From Nostoc sp. TCL26-01 (lineage in GTDB: Bacteria; Cyanobacteriota; Cyanobacteriia; Cyanobacteriales; Nostocaceae): a stretch of 64,000 nt of DNA. Shown here one piece after another: positions 54,390 through 63,484 of this stretch (position 1 is its first letter; the number at the start of each line of letters is the position of its first letter). The DNA lies in contig NZ_CP040297.1 of NCBI RefSeq assembly GCF_013393945.1, forward strand, positions 4,558,001-4,622,000, read 5' to 3'. The notes beneath the pieces are model-generated. The model was not told the DNA's origin. It ran no database searches and worked only from the letters and a program-made list of their open reading frames with translations. The position numbers were made by a program, and so were the translations under genes.

Positions 54390-55175
54390 TTATAGTACCA
54401 AACCGAATAATTCACAGGCATTTTGGGTAGTTTGAGCCGAAATTGCCTCTATTGTCTCTTGACGTAGTGCGGCTATTTGCTCGGCTACATAACGGACATA
54501 GGCAGGCTCATTCCGCTTTTCGCCCCGTTTGGGAACTGGTGCTAAAAAAGGACAGTCTGTTTCAATTAGCAGGCGATCGCTTTTCACCATCATGGCAGAA
54601 GCTTGGATCGCTTTGGCGTTTTTGAATGTAACTGTACCGCTAAAGCTGATATAAAAACCCAAATCTATAAACCATTGAGTTTCTTCTGGTGTTCCTCCCC
54701 AGCAGTGCATTACCCCCCGGATTTTATCACCTGTATGCCCTTGCCATTTTTGTAAAATTTCCCTGACTGCCACTGCGGCATCTCGACAGTGAATAATTAC
54801 AGGTAGGTTAAGTTCACAGGCGATCGCCAGTTGTGCTTCAAATACTAGCCGTTGTTGCTCATAGTTATCAGCTTTGTAAAAATCTAAGCCCATTTCCCCA
54901 ATTGCGACTACCTTCGAGTCAGAACTGGCTAGGGATTGGATTTTTTCTCCTGTGTCACTCTGCCACTTGTCAGCATCTAAAGGATGCAACCCTACAGCAA
55001 AACTCACTTCCGGAAACTGATGAGCGATGGCTTGGATACTAGAAAACTCTGCTGGCTCTACACAAGAATGTACGAGGTGTACAACCCCGGCTTGTTGCCA
55101 ACGCGATCGCACTGCTGCCAAATCTGGACTAAAGGTATCAAAGTTGATGTGTACGTGGGTGTCAATCAGCTGCAT
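54390..55175 (-). CDS. tatD: TatD-family metal-dependent hydrolase/DNase
   Basis: 261-aa amidohydrolase-fold enzyme, a 3'-5' exonuclease in studied relatives. Metal ligands in order: LIDTHVHINFD, IGEMGLDFY (Glu), VIIHCRDAA, GVMHCWGG, LIETDCPFLAP. ATG 55175 (MQLIDTHVH) is chosen over an upstream in-frame start that adds MTTDSDGK. Sits between rpsT and rpoB, as in many cyanobacteria. Confidence 0.94.
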   Translation of the reverse strand: MQLIDTHVHINFDTFSPDLAAVRSRWQQAGVVHLVHSCVEPAEFSSIQAIAHQFPEVSFAVGLHPLDADKWQSDTGEKIQSLASSDSKVVAIGEMGLDFYKADNYEQQRLVFEAQLAIACELNLPVIIHCRDAAVAVREILQKWQGHTGDKIRGVMHCWGGTPEETQWFIDLGFYISFSGTVTFKNAKAIQASAMMVKSDRLLIETDCPFLAPVPKRGEKRNEPAYVRYVAEQIAALRQETIEAISAQTTQNACELFGLVL

Positions 55176-55254
55176 TTTTCCATCAGAGTCAGTGGTCAAA
55201 AGTTAATAGTCAATAGTTGTTACTCTTGACTTTTGACTTTTGACTTTTGGACTA

Positions 55255-55548
55255 CTAAGCTGTTTGGGTCAGAGGCTTGAGTTTGTGGGACAATCTGGAT
55301 TTTTTTCTCGCCCCATTGTTGGGATGGAGTACACCACGCTTGACGGCTTTGTCAATTTTGCTGTAAGCCGCAGCTAGACGTGTTTGCACTTCCTCCTGTG
55401 ATTCTGCGGTAGGATTAGTTGCATGAACTTCTACAGCTTTCAGGTAATTTTTAATCAGCGTCTTAACTGCTGATTTGTAGGTTTTGTTACGCAGCCGATT
55501 GCGTTCTGCGATTTTGGCGCGTTTAAGAGCTGACTTATTATTGGCCAC
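55255..55548 (-). CDS. rpsT: 30S ribosomal protein S20
   Basis: 97-aa basic, helical protein binding 16S rRNA (MANNKSALKRAKIAERNRLR at the start, AVKRGVLHPNNGARKKSRLS near the end). First gene of the rpsT-tatD-rpo block. A CTTTTGA heptamer array fills part of the gap to tatD (55215-55250). Confidence 0.97.
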   Translation of the reverse strand: MANNKSALKRAKIAERNRLRNKTYKSAVKTLIKNYLKAVEVHATNPTAESQEEVQTRLAAAYSKIDKAVKRGVLHPNNGARKKSRLSHKLKPLTQTA

Positions 55549-56355
55549 AGTCTATTCCAAAAAGAAAATTATGTGTACACACACTACTAGGCTTACTAAT
55601 ATAGCATTTATTTTGCCAATGTTGAAGTTTAGGAAAAAATTATCCAGAAAAATTTCAGCATCAATGCTATGGGATTGGGGATTGGGGATTGGGGACTATG
55701 TAATTCAGGAAGGAGTGAGGGAGTGAGGGAGTGATGAGTGCTGAGTAAAGAGTGTGGGAGTGGGGGACAAGGGGACAAGGGGAAAATAATTTTAACTGTT
55801 GACCAATGACCAATGACTATTGACCATTGACTAATGACTAATGACTAATGACCAATGACCAATAACTAGTTAAACCTGAGAAAACAGTTTAAAATAAAGT
55901 ACGCTCCTAATTGGCAAGACCTGACCGAATAGTAAAACTACCACTCGTTTAGTCAAGTCTCTAAACGAAAAGAATGGATATCTGGGTTTTAAAAGCTAAG
56001 TAGTATGTAGAAACTCAATTTGTTGTGTTTCTGCACGAAAGTATAAAAACAAGCGAAAGCCATACTCAAATTTTACTACTTACCCAAGTTGCTAATTATT
56101 ATAGTCGCTGGTAAAGGGTAATTGGTAATAGGTAATTAAGAGAAAATTATTCACCATTACCTATGACCGATGAGCCGTTACCAGTCATTTGAGTCAGGGA
56201 ATCAAGCAACTCAAGTGTTGGATGCCTTGAGAGTATCAAAAAAATCCAGGTTAAGCTAGAGAGGAGAATTAGATTTAGCTTGGCATCCTTTGGGTAAAGA
56301 GCAGAAATAATTCTCAGGCAGGTATATTCTAAAATTTTGGCATTGTGCTTACTCC
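55549..56355. repeat. Repeat-rich intergenic region between rpsT and hisD
   Basis: GGGGATT heptamers (55675-55697), GGGAGTG heptamers (55705-55765), GGGGACA heptamers, and GACCAAT/GACTAAT heptamers (55800-55865). Promoters of the divergent rpsT and hisD must be here. Positions 55870-56340 show no repeats except a small AGGTAAT-type array (56118-56165) and a stem GTAGAAAC/GTTTCTGC (56007-56034). No gene or known RNA recognised. Confidence 0.6.
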
Positions 56356-57666
56356 ATGCTGCGAATCATTACTCAGCAGGTAGACGTGAAAGCAGAACTA
56401 CAAAGGATCTGCGATCGCACTCAGGACGAACAGGTGCTTCATAAAGAAGCAACGGTGCGAGAAGTGTTGCAAGCAGTAAAACGCCAAGGCGACAAAGCTG
56501 TATTGCATTATACATCTGAATTTGATCATCAGCTGCTTAAAGCTGAAGAACTGCGTGTCACAGGCTCAGAACTAGACGTAGCCTACCAACAGGTATCACA
56601 AGAACTGCTGGGGGCGATTCAGCTAGCTTGCCGCCAAATTGAAGCGTTTCATCGTCAGCGAGTCCCCAAAAGTTGGGTACAATTTGGTGATGATGATGTT
56701 GTGTTGGGCAAACGCTACACACCTGTAGATCGTGCAGGTTTGTATATCCCTGGTGGTCGTGCAGCCTATCCCAGTACAGTCTTGATGAACGCGATTCCGG
56801 CAAAGGTGGCAGGTGTACCCCGTGTAGTCATGGTGACACCACCAAGAAACGAGAAAACAATTCATGCGGCAGTTTTAGTAGCAGCACAAGAAGCTGGAGT
56901 ACAGGAAATTTATCGAGTGGGGGGAGCGCAAGCGATCGCTGCTTTAGCGTACGGTACAGAAACGATTCCCAAAGTAGATATAATTACTGGGCCTGGTAAT
57001 ATCTATGTGACTTTGGCAAAAAAATTAGTCTATGGTACGGTCGGTATTGATGCTTTAGCTGGCCCTAGTGAGGTATTAATTATTGCTGATGAAGGGGCAA
57101 ATCCCGTTCATGTGGCAACTGATTTACTAGCACAAGCTGAACATCATCCATTAGCGGCAGCAATTTTGTTAACTACTGATCCGGCTTTAGCCAAAAATGT
57201 GCAATTATCGGTAGAAAGGCAGTTGGTAGATCATCCCAGAAGGATAGATACAGAAAAAGCGATCGCCCATAACGGCTTAATTGTCGTTGTTGAATCTCTA
57301 GAAACAGCTATAAAATTATCAAATGAGTTTGCCCCAGAACATCTAGAATTAGAAGTTAAAGATCCTTGGGCAATTTTACCCAACATCCGCAATGCTGGAG
57401 CGATATTTTTGGGTTATTCCACACCGGAAGCGGTGGGATACTATTTAGCTGGCCCCAATCATAACCTGCCTACGTCTGGTGCAGCTCGTTATGCCTCACC
57501 TTTGGGAGTAGAAACCTTCCTCAAGCATTCTAGTATTATCCAATACTCACAAGTAGCTCTCAACAAAGTTGCAGGTGCAATTGACACACTCGCCACGGCC
57601 GAGGGTTTACCTTCTCACGCTGATTCAGTTCGTCGTCGTGTTCAGCAAGATGAGGGGAATTTGTAA
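56356..57666 (+). CDS. hisD: Histidinol dehydrogenase
   Basis: Zinc enzyme carrying out the last two oxidation steps of histidine synthesis, 436 aa. Substrate and cofactor segments YIPGGRAAYPSTVLMNAIPA, IDALAGPSEVLIIAD, the zinc ligands Gln/His in AQAEHHPLAAAIL, FAPEHLEL, and the C-terminal LPSHADSVRRRV. Start MLRIITQQVD. Not in a his operon, as is usual in cyanobacteria. Confidence 0.96.
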   Translation: MLRIITQQVDVKAELQRICDRTQDEQVLHKEATVREVLQAVKRQGDKAVLHYTSEFDHQLLKAEELRVTGSELDVAYQQVSQELLGAIQLACRQIEAFHRQRVPKSWVQFGDDDVVLGKRYTPVDRAGLYIPGGRAAYPSTVLMNAIPAKVAGVPRVVMVTPPRNEKTIHAAVLVAAQEAGVQEIYRVGGAQAIAALAYGTETIPKVDIITGPGNIYVTLAKKLVYGTVGIDALAGPSEVLIIADEGANPVHVATDLLAQAEHHPLAAAILLTTDPALAKNVQLSVERQLVDHPRRIDTEKAIAHNGLIVVVESLETAIKLSNEFAPEHLELEVKDPWAILPNIRNAGAIFLGYSTPEAVGYYLAGPNHNLPTSGAARYASPLGVETFLKHSSIIQYSQVALNKVAGAIDTLATAEGLPSHADSVRRRVQQDEGNL

Positions 57667-57667
57667 T

Positions 57668-57812
57668 TCGGAATTCGTAATACTCGCCAAGGGCGAGAAG
57701 CAAGCTACGTAATTCGTAATACCCTACGGGTTAGCCGTAAGGCTTTCTCGGAGAGTAGGCTTGCGCCTACGTAATTCGTAATACCGCTACGCGGAAGCAA
57801 GCTACGTAATAC
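57668..57812. repeat. Tandem/nested copies of the AATTCGTAATAC repeat after hisD
   Basis: Three consecutive units each start with AATTCGTAATAC and end AAGCTACGT or CGCCTACGT, with a different small hairpin inside (CTCGCCAAGGGCGAG, CCTACGGGTTAGCCGTAAGG, CCGCTACGCGG). Related copies stand at 5226-5280, 20580-20610 (reverse) and 58065-58100 (reverse). Confidence 0.75.
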
Positions 57813-58152
57813 CTTATAGGAAGGCTTGGAACTAGGTAATTTATGTCTAAAGATAAGTAATCAGACAGAATTAATTACACAAGTTATTTCCTGTAACCTG
57901 TAACCTGTAACCTGTTCCCTATCTCTACATAAGAATTTAATTGTGTCCAACTACTTATAACTAAATAATTCGTAACCATCACCGACACTTAAAGTAAGAG
58001 AAACTCAAAACAATAAAAACCCATGATTTTTCGATAAATTTAGTTTCTTGTAGCATTAATTACAAAATACGTAGCTTGCTTCTTGCATGAAGGCGAGTAT
58101 GACGAACGACAAATTATTTAATCAGGGGTCTAAGCTTGAGGAGAAAACAGCA

Positions 58153-58578
58153 ATGGTAAAAACTATTTTGGTAGCTTTAGACGGTTCGGAAATTGCACCA
58201 CGAGTCATGGAAACTTTGGATGATTTGGTTTTGTCTGCGGACAGTAAAGCTATTCTGTGTCATGTTTTTCCTACAAATGACAGTGAAATGGAACTACCAG
58301 CTGATCGTCCCCATCCAGAATCTACAACTTATTCTTATTTTCAAATGGAAAAACAACTGCAATCTTACCAAGAGCAGTTATCGGTTACCACAGAACTAGA
58401 ATTAGTGACTGGTGATCCGGCGGAGGAGATTATTCGTCTGGCTAATATTCATAAAGCCGATTTGATTATTATTGGCAGTCGTGGTTTAACTGGGATGAAG
58501 CGAATAGTTTTGGGTTCAGTCAGTAATCAGGTAGTGGAGGAGTCTGGCTGTTCAGTATTGGTAGTCAAGCCGAAGTGA
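58153..58578 (+). CDS. Universal stress protein (UspA family)
   Basis: 141-aa ATP-binding-type Usp. N-terminal KTILVALDGSEIAPRVMETL, and the C-terminal nucleotide motif GSRGLTGMKRIVLGSVSNQV (G-x2-G-x9-G-S). ATG 58153 is used, with GAGGAG just upstream; a longer in-frame start at 58087 would run into a dispersed repeat (58065-58100), so it is not the real start. No operon partner. Confidence 0.93.
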   Translation: MVKTILVALDGSEIAPRVMETLDDLVLSADSKAILCHVFPTNDSEMELPADRPHPESTTYSYFQMEKQLQSYQEQLSVTTELELVTGDPAEEIIRLANIHKADLIIIGSRGLTGMKRIVLGSVSNQVVEESGCSVLVVKPK

Positions 58579-58687
58579 AATGAGAGCGTTTTCACTGAAG
58601 CTTATTGATTTATAACGAATTATGAATTAGTACACTGACAATTTTGGGTGCGATCGCTTAAGCTATTGGACGCACAGACAGAGATTA

Positions 58688-59683
58688 ATGTCAAAAAATA
58701 TGCTTAATGCCGTCAGCCCAATTGTCAAAGATTTAGCAGGTGACAACTATCCTCATCCTGGCTATTTTCAGACACAGCGCCGCATTAGTTCTCTGATAGA
58801 TAGTTATCTCACAGTAGAAATACTAAACGAGCGATTACAAGATTTACAATTACAATTCCAAAATCCTCAACCCCGCCCTTGGAAACATATCGATTGGCAA
58901 GCAATTAATCGTCATCAAATCATTGCTGTTGAGCCAGAGGTATTTCTAGCAATTCTCGTAGGCGCACTGGATACAGAAGCACCCATTCGGGGTTATACCC
59001 AAACCAGCCGCCAGTATTTAGAAAAATTGCATCTACCAATGGCTCGTTTTGTCGGTGGGACTGTTGACAAAGATGACAACCTCCAAGAAATTGGCTTATG
59101 GGAGAAAGAAGAACGTCAACACACGCCTGCATTAGTGAAAATCTATACCCAGTTAACTGGCGAGAAAGTCACCCCAAAAATGCGTACTATCAGAGGTTAT
59201 TTACCCACTGATGATGCTTGTGATGATTTATATCGTCATGGTTTACACCGTGTAGCCACTGAATATGGTGCTGCTTGCCTGTATCTCTGGCTCATGGCTC
59301 ACACTACTGGGGAACTGCAAAATGTGCTGGAGGAATTGCTTCAGGATGAAATCAACCACATGACTAAATTCTGGGGTTTTGGTGTCTGGGCTTTTCCCGA
59401 TACCTCTGCGATAAAAGTAGGCAAGACACTGATCAAAACGCGATCGCAAAACTATCAACGCAACAGTTTAATTCGCACTCTCCGGCGGATGATGGAGACA
59501 CTGCAATGGCAAGCTTGGTCTTTAAATAATCAAGCAACACTCATTTTCACCTTCACCTCTGTCATGAATCATTTATGGAAATGGCACAATAGCCTAACAC
59601 CAGAATATTTGCAAGGTATGTTTGGTAAACCATTTACTGAAGCAGAGAAATCTAGACTAATTCATAGCGAATTAACACAATAA
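58688..59683 (+). CDS. Uncharacterised diiron ferritin-like (acyl-ACP desaturase-like) protein
   Basis: 331 aa, no named family recognised. A full set of carboxylate-bridged diiron ligands can be read: E97 (ALDTEAP), E142-x-x-H145 (EKEERQH), E192 (VATEYGA) and E221-x-x-H224 (LQDEINH). Spacings (45, 50, 29) are close to those of plant acyl-ACP desaturases, so a four-helix diiron core is likely. Oxidation, desaturation or hydroxylation are possible; substrate unknown. The C-terminal ~90 residues are basic and helical. Nearest neighbours are a stress protein and a methyltransferase-HIT fusion. Confidence 0.7.
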   Translation: MSKNMLNAVSPIVKDLAGDNYPHPGYFQTQRRISSLIDSYLTVEILNERLQDLQLQFQNPQPRPWKHIDWQAINRHQIIAVEPEVFLAILVGALDTEAPIRGYTQTSRQYLEKLHLPMARFVGGTVDKDDNLQEIGLWEKEERQHTPALVKIYTQLTGEKVTPKMRTIRGYLPTDDACDDLYRHGLHRVATEYGAACLYLWLMAHTTGELQNVLEELLQDEINHMTKFWGFGVWAFPDTSAIKVGKTLIKTRSQNYQRNSLIRTLRRMMETLQWQAWSLNNQATLIFTFTSVMNHLWKWHNSLTPEYLQGMFGKPFTEAEKSRLIHSELTQ

Positions 59684-59812
59684 ACACTCTGCATCCCTCT
59701 GCGCTTACCTCCGTGTTCCTCTGCGGTTAAAAAAATCCAAAACCACACATCAAAATCTCTCCTCTTCATTTCCTAGCCTCTAAATTCAGGAGAAAATAAA
59801 CATCTCCATTCC

Positions 59813-60661
59813 ATGAAACAGGACAAAAATCAATTTAGTCATCTGACAGCAATAGAAAGAACTTACCTATCATTTCCGGTACAGTTTTTATTAACTCAAA
59901 ACCTACTTCAAGGGACAGTCTTAGATTTTGGTTGTGGCTTTGGAAATGATGTCAAGCTTTTGCAGCAAAGAGGTTATGATATCACAGGCTATGACCCTTA
60001 TTATTTTCCTCAATATCCTCATCAACGATTTGATACAATTATTTGTTCTTATGTTTTAAATGTTTTGTTTCCTGAAGAACAAGCTAATGTGTTGATGGCA
60101 GTATCACACTTATTAAAACCAGGGGGCAAAGCTTATTATGTTGTCAGGAGAGATATTAAAAAAGAAGGTTTTAGAGAACATTATGTTCACAAAAAACCGA
60201 CATATCAATGTATTGTCAAACTACCATTCCCATCTATTTATTTAGATGATAATCGGGAAATATATAAATATATTCATTATAATTATCAGCGTAATTCATC
60301 TAATTATTGTATATTTTGCAATCCTCGCAAAAGTCTGAAACTATTGACTGAATCCGCAACTGCTTATGCTATTTTTGATGGCTATCCTGTCAGTAAAGGG
60401 CACGTTTTAGTGATTCCTAAACGTCATGTTAGTAATTATTTTGAACTACCTTTTAAAGAACAATCTGCTTGTTGGTTGATGGTGAATAAAGTACAAGAAC
60501 TTCTCAAAACAGAATTTGCGCCTGAAGGCTTTAATGTCGGGATGAATATTCATCGAGCCGCCGGGCAAAATATTATGCACGCCAGTATTCACATTATCCC
60601 TCGTTACCAAGGTGATACTGTCTCTAGTAAAAGTGGTATGAGGAGTGTTATTCCTAAATAA
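59813..60661 (+). CDS. SAM-dependent methyltransferase fused to a HIT domain
   Basis: 282-aa two-domain protein. Residues ~1-115: class I methyltransferase fold, SAM motif LDFGCGFGND (37-46), later FDTIICSYVLNVL and LLKPGGKAYYVV; it is short, with a shortened fold after motif IV. Residues ~163-282: HIT nucleotide hydrolase/transferase with the CIFC zinc-type pair (C166, C169), VSKGHVLVIPKRHV, and the triad region H256-A-S258-I-H260 (GQNIMHASIHIIPRY). The middle, nucleophilic His is Ser258. Such fusions are known in cyanobacteria; function unknown. Confidence 0.85.
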   Translation: MKQDKNQFSHLTAIERTYLSFPVQFLLTQNLLQGTVLDFGCGFGNDVKLLQQRGYDITGYDPYYFPQYPHQRFDTIICSYVLNVLFPEEQANVLMAVSHLLKPGGKAYYVVRRDIKKEGFREHYVHKKPTYQCIVKLPFPSIYLDDNREIYKYIHYNYQRNSSNYCIFCNPRKSLKLLTESATAYAIFDGYPVSKGHVLVIPKRHVSNYFELPFKEQSACWLMVNKVQELLKTEFAPEGFNVGMNIHRAAGQNIMHASIHIIPRYQGDTVSSKSGMRSVIPK

Positions 60662-60740
60662 GTAATAGGTAATAGGTAACAGGTGATAGGTGATAGGTAA
60701 TGGGTAATGGGTAATGGGTAATGGGTAATGGGTAATAGGG
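60662..60740. repeat. STRR after the methyltransferase-HIT gene
   Basis: AGGTAAT/AGGTGAT heptamers turn into GGGTAAT copies (60695-60735). Confidence 0.9.
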
Positions 60741-60756
60741 TTCTAGAAAATGAATA

Positions 60757-60908
60757 TATAGGAATCATATTTGATTTCTGTTGGCGTAGCCTGTACTTAC
60801 ACAAAAAAAGTCAGTACACCTCTAATTTCCTTCTTTTCTGTCACCTGTTACCTGTCGCCTGTTACCTACCTAAACAAGTCTGTTCAATAATCAAGCCGGA
60901 TTCCTATA
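60757..60908. mobile_element. MITE-like element, family B, copy 2
   Basis: 152 bp, same ends TATAGGAATC/GATTCCTATA and same interior as 33771-33948, apart from a shorter heptamer array and a few substitutions. The right end lies 18 bp from the tyrA stop codon. Confidence 0.8.
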
Positions 60909-60925
60909 GTTATCAGTTGACAAAG

Positions 60926-61765
60926 TTACTCGACAAAATCGGGGCGTGCTTGTTGGGTTGTTTGTAACTTGGTGGCTAAAGTTGCCCAATCTGCTTGGTC
61001 AATTAGGTTAATTAATTCATCAAGATGGTGGCGATATTGTTGTAATGATCCTAGCAATGCTTGACGATTATATTGTGCCATCATCAGACCTAACTCAGGA
61101 TTACCACCACCGACACGACTGGTATCACGAAAGCCAGAACTGGCTAGATTTTGGGCTAGTTGTAGGACTTCTGGGTCGGGTTCACTGATGCACGCAGCAA
61201 TTAATGAGGAACTAACCATGACTGGTAAGTGGGAAATCCAACTGACAGCCTGGTCATGTTGTGTGGGCTGACAATGGTAAATTTTAGCACCTAGCGATCG
61301 CACAATTTCTTCCACAATGGCGATCGCTGTTGGGGGTGTGGTGGGTTCTGGTGTTAATACATACGGTCTATCTACAAATAAGTTTTTCTGAGCAGCTTCT
61401 ATACCACTATCTGTAGTTCCCGCCATCGGATGTCCACCGACAAAGTTTTCCCACAGGGGCGAAATTGCTTCGACTATCGGAGCTTTCACTGAACCCACAT
61501 CAGTGATGATTGTCGCTTTTGCTAGATGCTTAATCAACTGCTCTGCTTGGGGAATAATAAGTCCGATGGGTGTACAAATAAATACAATCTCAGTGGTTGC
61601 TAACAGGCTCATGTCTACAGATGCTTCATCAACACTACCTAAAGCGACTGCTGTCTCACAGGTAGATTGCTTGCGGCTAACTCCCAAAACATGATGACCT
61701 TGCGATCGCAAATCATAACCCAATGAACCACCAATCAACCCCAATCCTAAAATCCCTATCTGCAT
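60926..61765 (-). CDS. tyrA: Prephenate/arogenate dehydrogenase
   Basis: NADP-dependent last or next-to-last step of tyrosine synthesis, 279 aa; cyanobacterial TyrA usually prefers arogenate. N-terminal nucleotide motif MQIGILGLGLIGGSLGYDLR, later FICTPIGLIIPQAEQL, GGHPMAGTTDSGIEAA and the SWISHLPVMVSSSLI substrate region. Complete, no ACT domain. Confidence 0.95.
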   Translation of the reverse strand: MQIGILGLGLIGGSLGYDLRSQGHHVLGVSRKQSTCETAVALGSVDEASVDMSLLATTEIVFICTPIGLIIPQAEQLIKHLAKATIITDVGSVKAPIVEAISPLWENFVGGHPMAGTTDSGIEAAQKNLFVDRPYVLTPEPTTPPTAIAIVEEIVRSLGAKIYHCQPTQHDQAVSWISHLPVMVSSSLIAACISEPDPEVLQLAQNLASSGFRDTSRVGGGNPELGLMMAQYNRQALLGSLQQYRHHLDELINLIDQADWATLATKLQTTQQARPDFVE

Positions 61766-61871
61766 TTTTAATTTTGTGAGTTTATCTGTTACTTATTTTC
61801 TCAATTTATTAGGCACAAATTCAGCACTCACCACTCACTACTAAATCAATTATTATTCAGGGTTAGCATTT

Positions 61872-63422
61872 ATGAATGTCGAGGAATTGTTAGAAAAATA
61901 TACGGCAGGAGTGAGAAACTTTAGTGGTGTTGACCTGTCGGAAGCAAACTTGAGTGGAATCAAACTTAGTGGGGCAAATCTAAGTCAAGCAAATTTGAGT
62001 ATAGTTAACTTGAGTGGGGCAAACTTGAGTGAGGTTGATTTGAGTTATGCCAAACTCAATGTTTCTAGACTGAGTGGTGCAAATTTAACTAATGCGATTC
62101 TCAATCATGCTAGCTTGAATGTGGCTAATTTAATTCGTGCTGACCTGAGTCGCGCTCAATTACGAGCAGCTTCATTAGTACGTGCTGAGTTAGTCCGGGC
62201 TGAACTGAGTCTGGCTGATTTTAGCCAAGCTAATCTTAACAGTGCTGACTTACGGGAGGCGACACTCCGCCAAGCTAATCTGCGACAAGCCAATTTAGGG
62301 GGAGTAATTTTAAAAGGTGCTTCTCTGGTAGGCGCTAACTTAGAAATGTCGAATCTCAACAGTGCTGATTTGAGTCGTGCTGACTTAAGTAATGCCAATT
62401 TGCGGGATGCTGAACTCAAGCAAGCAAATCTCCGTCATGCTCATCTCAGTGGCGCAGATTTGAGTGGTGCAAACCTACGTTGGGCAGATTTGAATGGAGC
62501 AAATCTGAGTTGGGCAGATTTAAGTGGAGCCAAATTGAGTGGAGCTAGTTTAATTGGTGCAGATTTGAGTAATGCAAATTTAACTAATGCTAGCTTTGTT
62601 CATGCGAATTTAATGCAGGCTAAGTTAATTAAAGCTGAATGGATAGGTGCTGATTTAACTAGTGCTACTTTAACCGGAGCGAGACTTTATTCTACCTCGC
62701 GGTTTGGTTTAAAAACTGGGGGTTTAAAATGCGAATGGGTGGATTTAAGCCCTACAGGCGATCGCTCAATCATTCAAAAGTTTAATGCTCAAGAATCGCA
62801 AGACTTTTTTAATGAAACACCGCCAACTATCTGCATTATTGTTGATACTGCTTTAGAATCAGAAGCTAATTTTGCCTTAGCAGGTGCTTACTACAACATT
62901 GCTCAAGAATACCCATTACTCAAACAACCTCCTAGTGTGGAAATCAGTCGGCGGCGGACTGTATTCACATTTCGCTTAGATAACGATGCGGCTTTATTTC
63001 CTACAGCTTTTATCGCTATTCTCCCTTTTATAGATGCCGGAAATACACAAAAAAATCTACTAACGGTTTTAGAAAATCTATCTCAGTGGGAGAGCAAAAC
63101 ACCCCATCGGATGAAGCAATTAACTATATTAATAGAGCAAGCTATAAATCAGGCACAAAAAATTAGACAAACTAAAAAAACTTTGGAGTTAGCAGCAAAA
63201 ATCAATTTTTTCCAAGCTCCCACTCAAACAATCCTAACCAATTCCAGCGCTCAGGTTTTGACTGTTTATCATAACCCCAGATTTGGTAAACAATTTATTA
63301 ATTCTGCCCAGAAAGATGTAAAAGTTTTAGCTAATATATCTAGTGAATCTGCTACTTCCTTATTATCTCCATTAAATACAACTATAGATTTTATCAACAG
63401 TTTCCATTATCTAGATGAATAA
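61872..63422 (+). CDS. Pentapeptide-repeat protein with unassigned C-terminal domain
   Basis: 516 aa. Residues ~15-275 are about 50 pentapeptide repeats of the A(N/D)LSx/ANLRx type (e.g. LSGANLSQANLSIVNLSGAN), forming a right-handed quadrilateral beta-helix. Residues ~280-516 are a globular alpha/beta region (SIIQKFNAQESQDFFNETPP, later ISRRRTVFTFRLDNDAALFP) that I do not recognise. No signal peptide. Pentapeptide proteins are abundant in Nostoc; roles are mostly unknown. Confidence 0.9.
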   Translation: MNVEELLEKYTAGVRNFSGVDLSEANLSGIKLSGANLSQANLSIVNLSGANLSEVDLSYAKLNVSRLSGANLTNAILNHASLNVANLIRADLSRAQLRAASLVRAELVRAELSLADFSQANLNSADLREATLRQANLRQANLGGVILKGASLVGANLEMSNLNSADLSRADLSNANLRDAELKQANLRHAHLSGADLSGANLRWADLNGANLSWADLSGAKLSGASLIGADLSNANLTNASFVHANLMQAKLIKAEWIGADLTSATLTGARLYSTSRFGLKTGGLKCEWVDLSPTGDRSIIQKFNAQESQDFFNETPPTICIIVDTALESEANFALAGAYYNIAQEYPLLKQPPSVEISRRRTVFTFRLDNDAALFPTAFIAILPFIDAGNTQKNLLTVLENLSQWESKTPHRMKQLTILIEQAINQAQKIRQTKKTLELAAKINFFQAPTQTILTNSSAQVLTVYHNPRFGKQFINSAQKDVKVLANISSESATSLLSPLNTTIDFINSFHYLDE

Positions 63423-63484
63423 TCGACACGTAATTTAGTAGCATCATATTCAGAGTTGTAGTGATAAACTGCTCGGAGGCAAAA

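Noticed and set aside
58087..58152. Extended N-terminus of the universal stress protein
   Set aside because: The extension overlaps a dispersed repeat, and a good ribosome site precedes the ATG at 58153.
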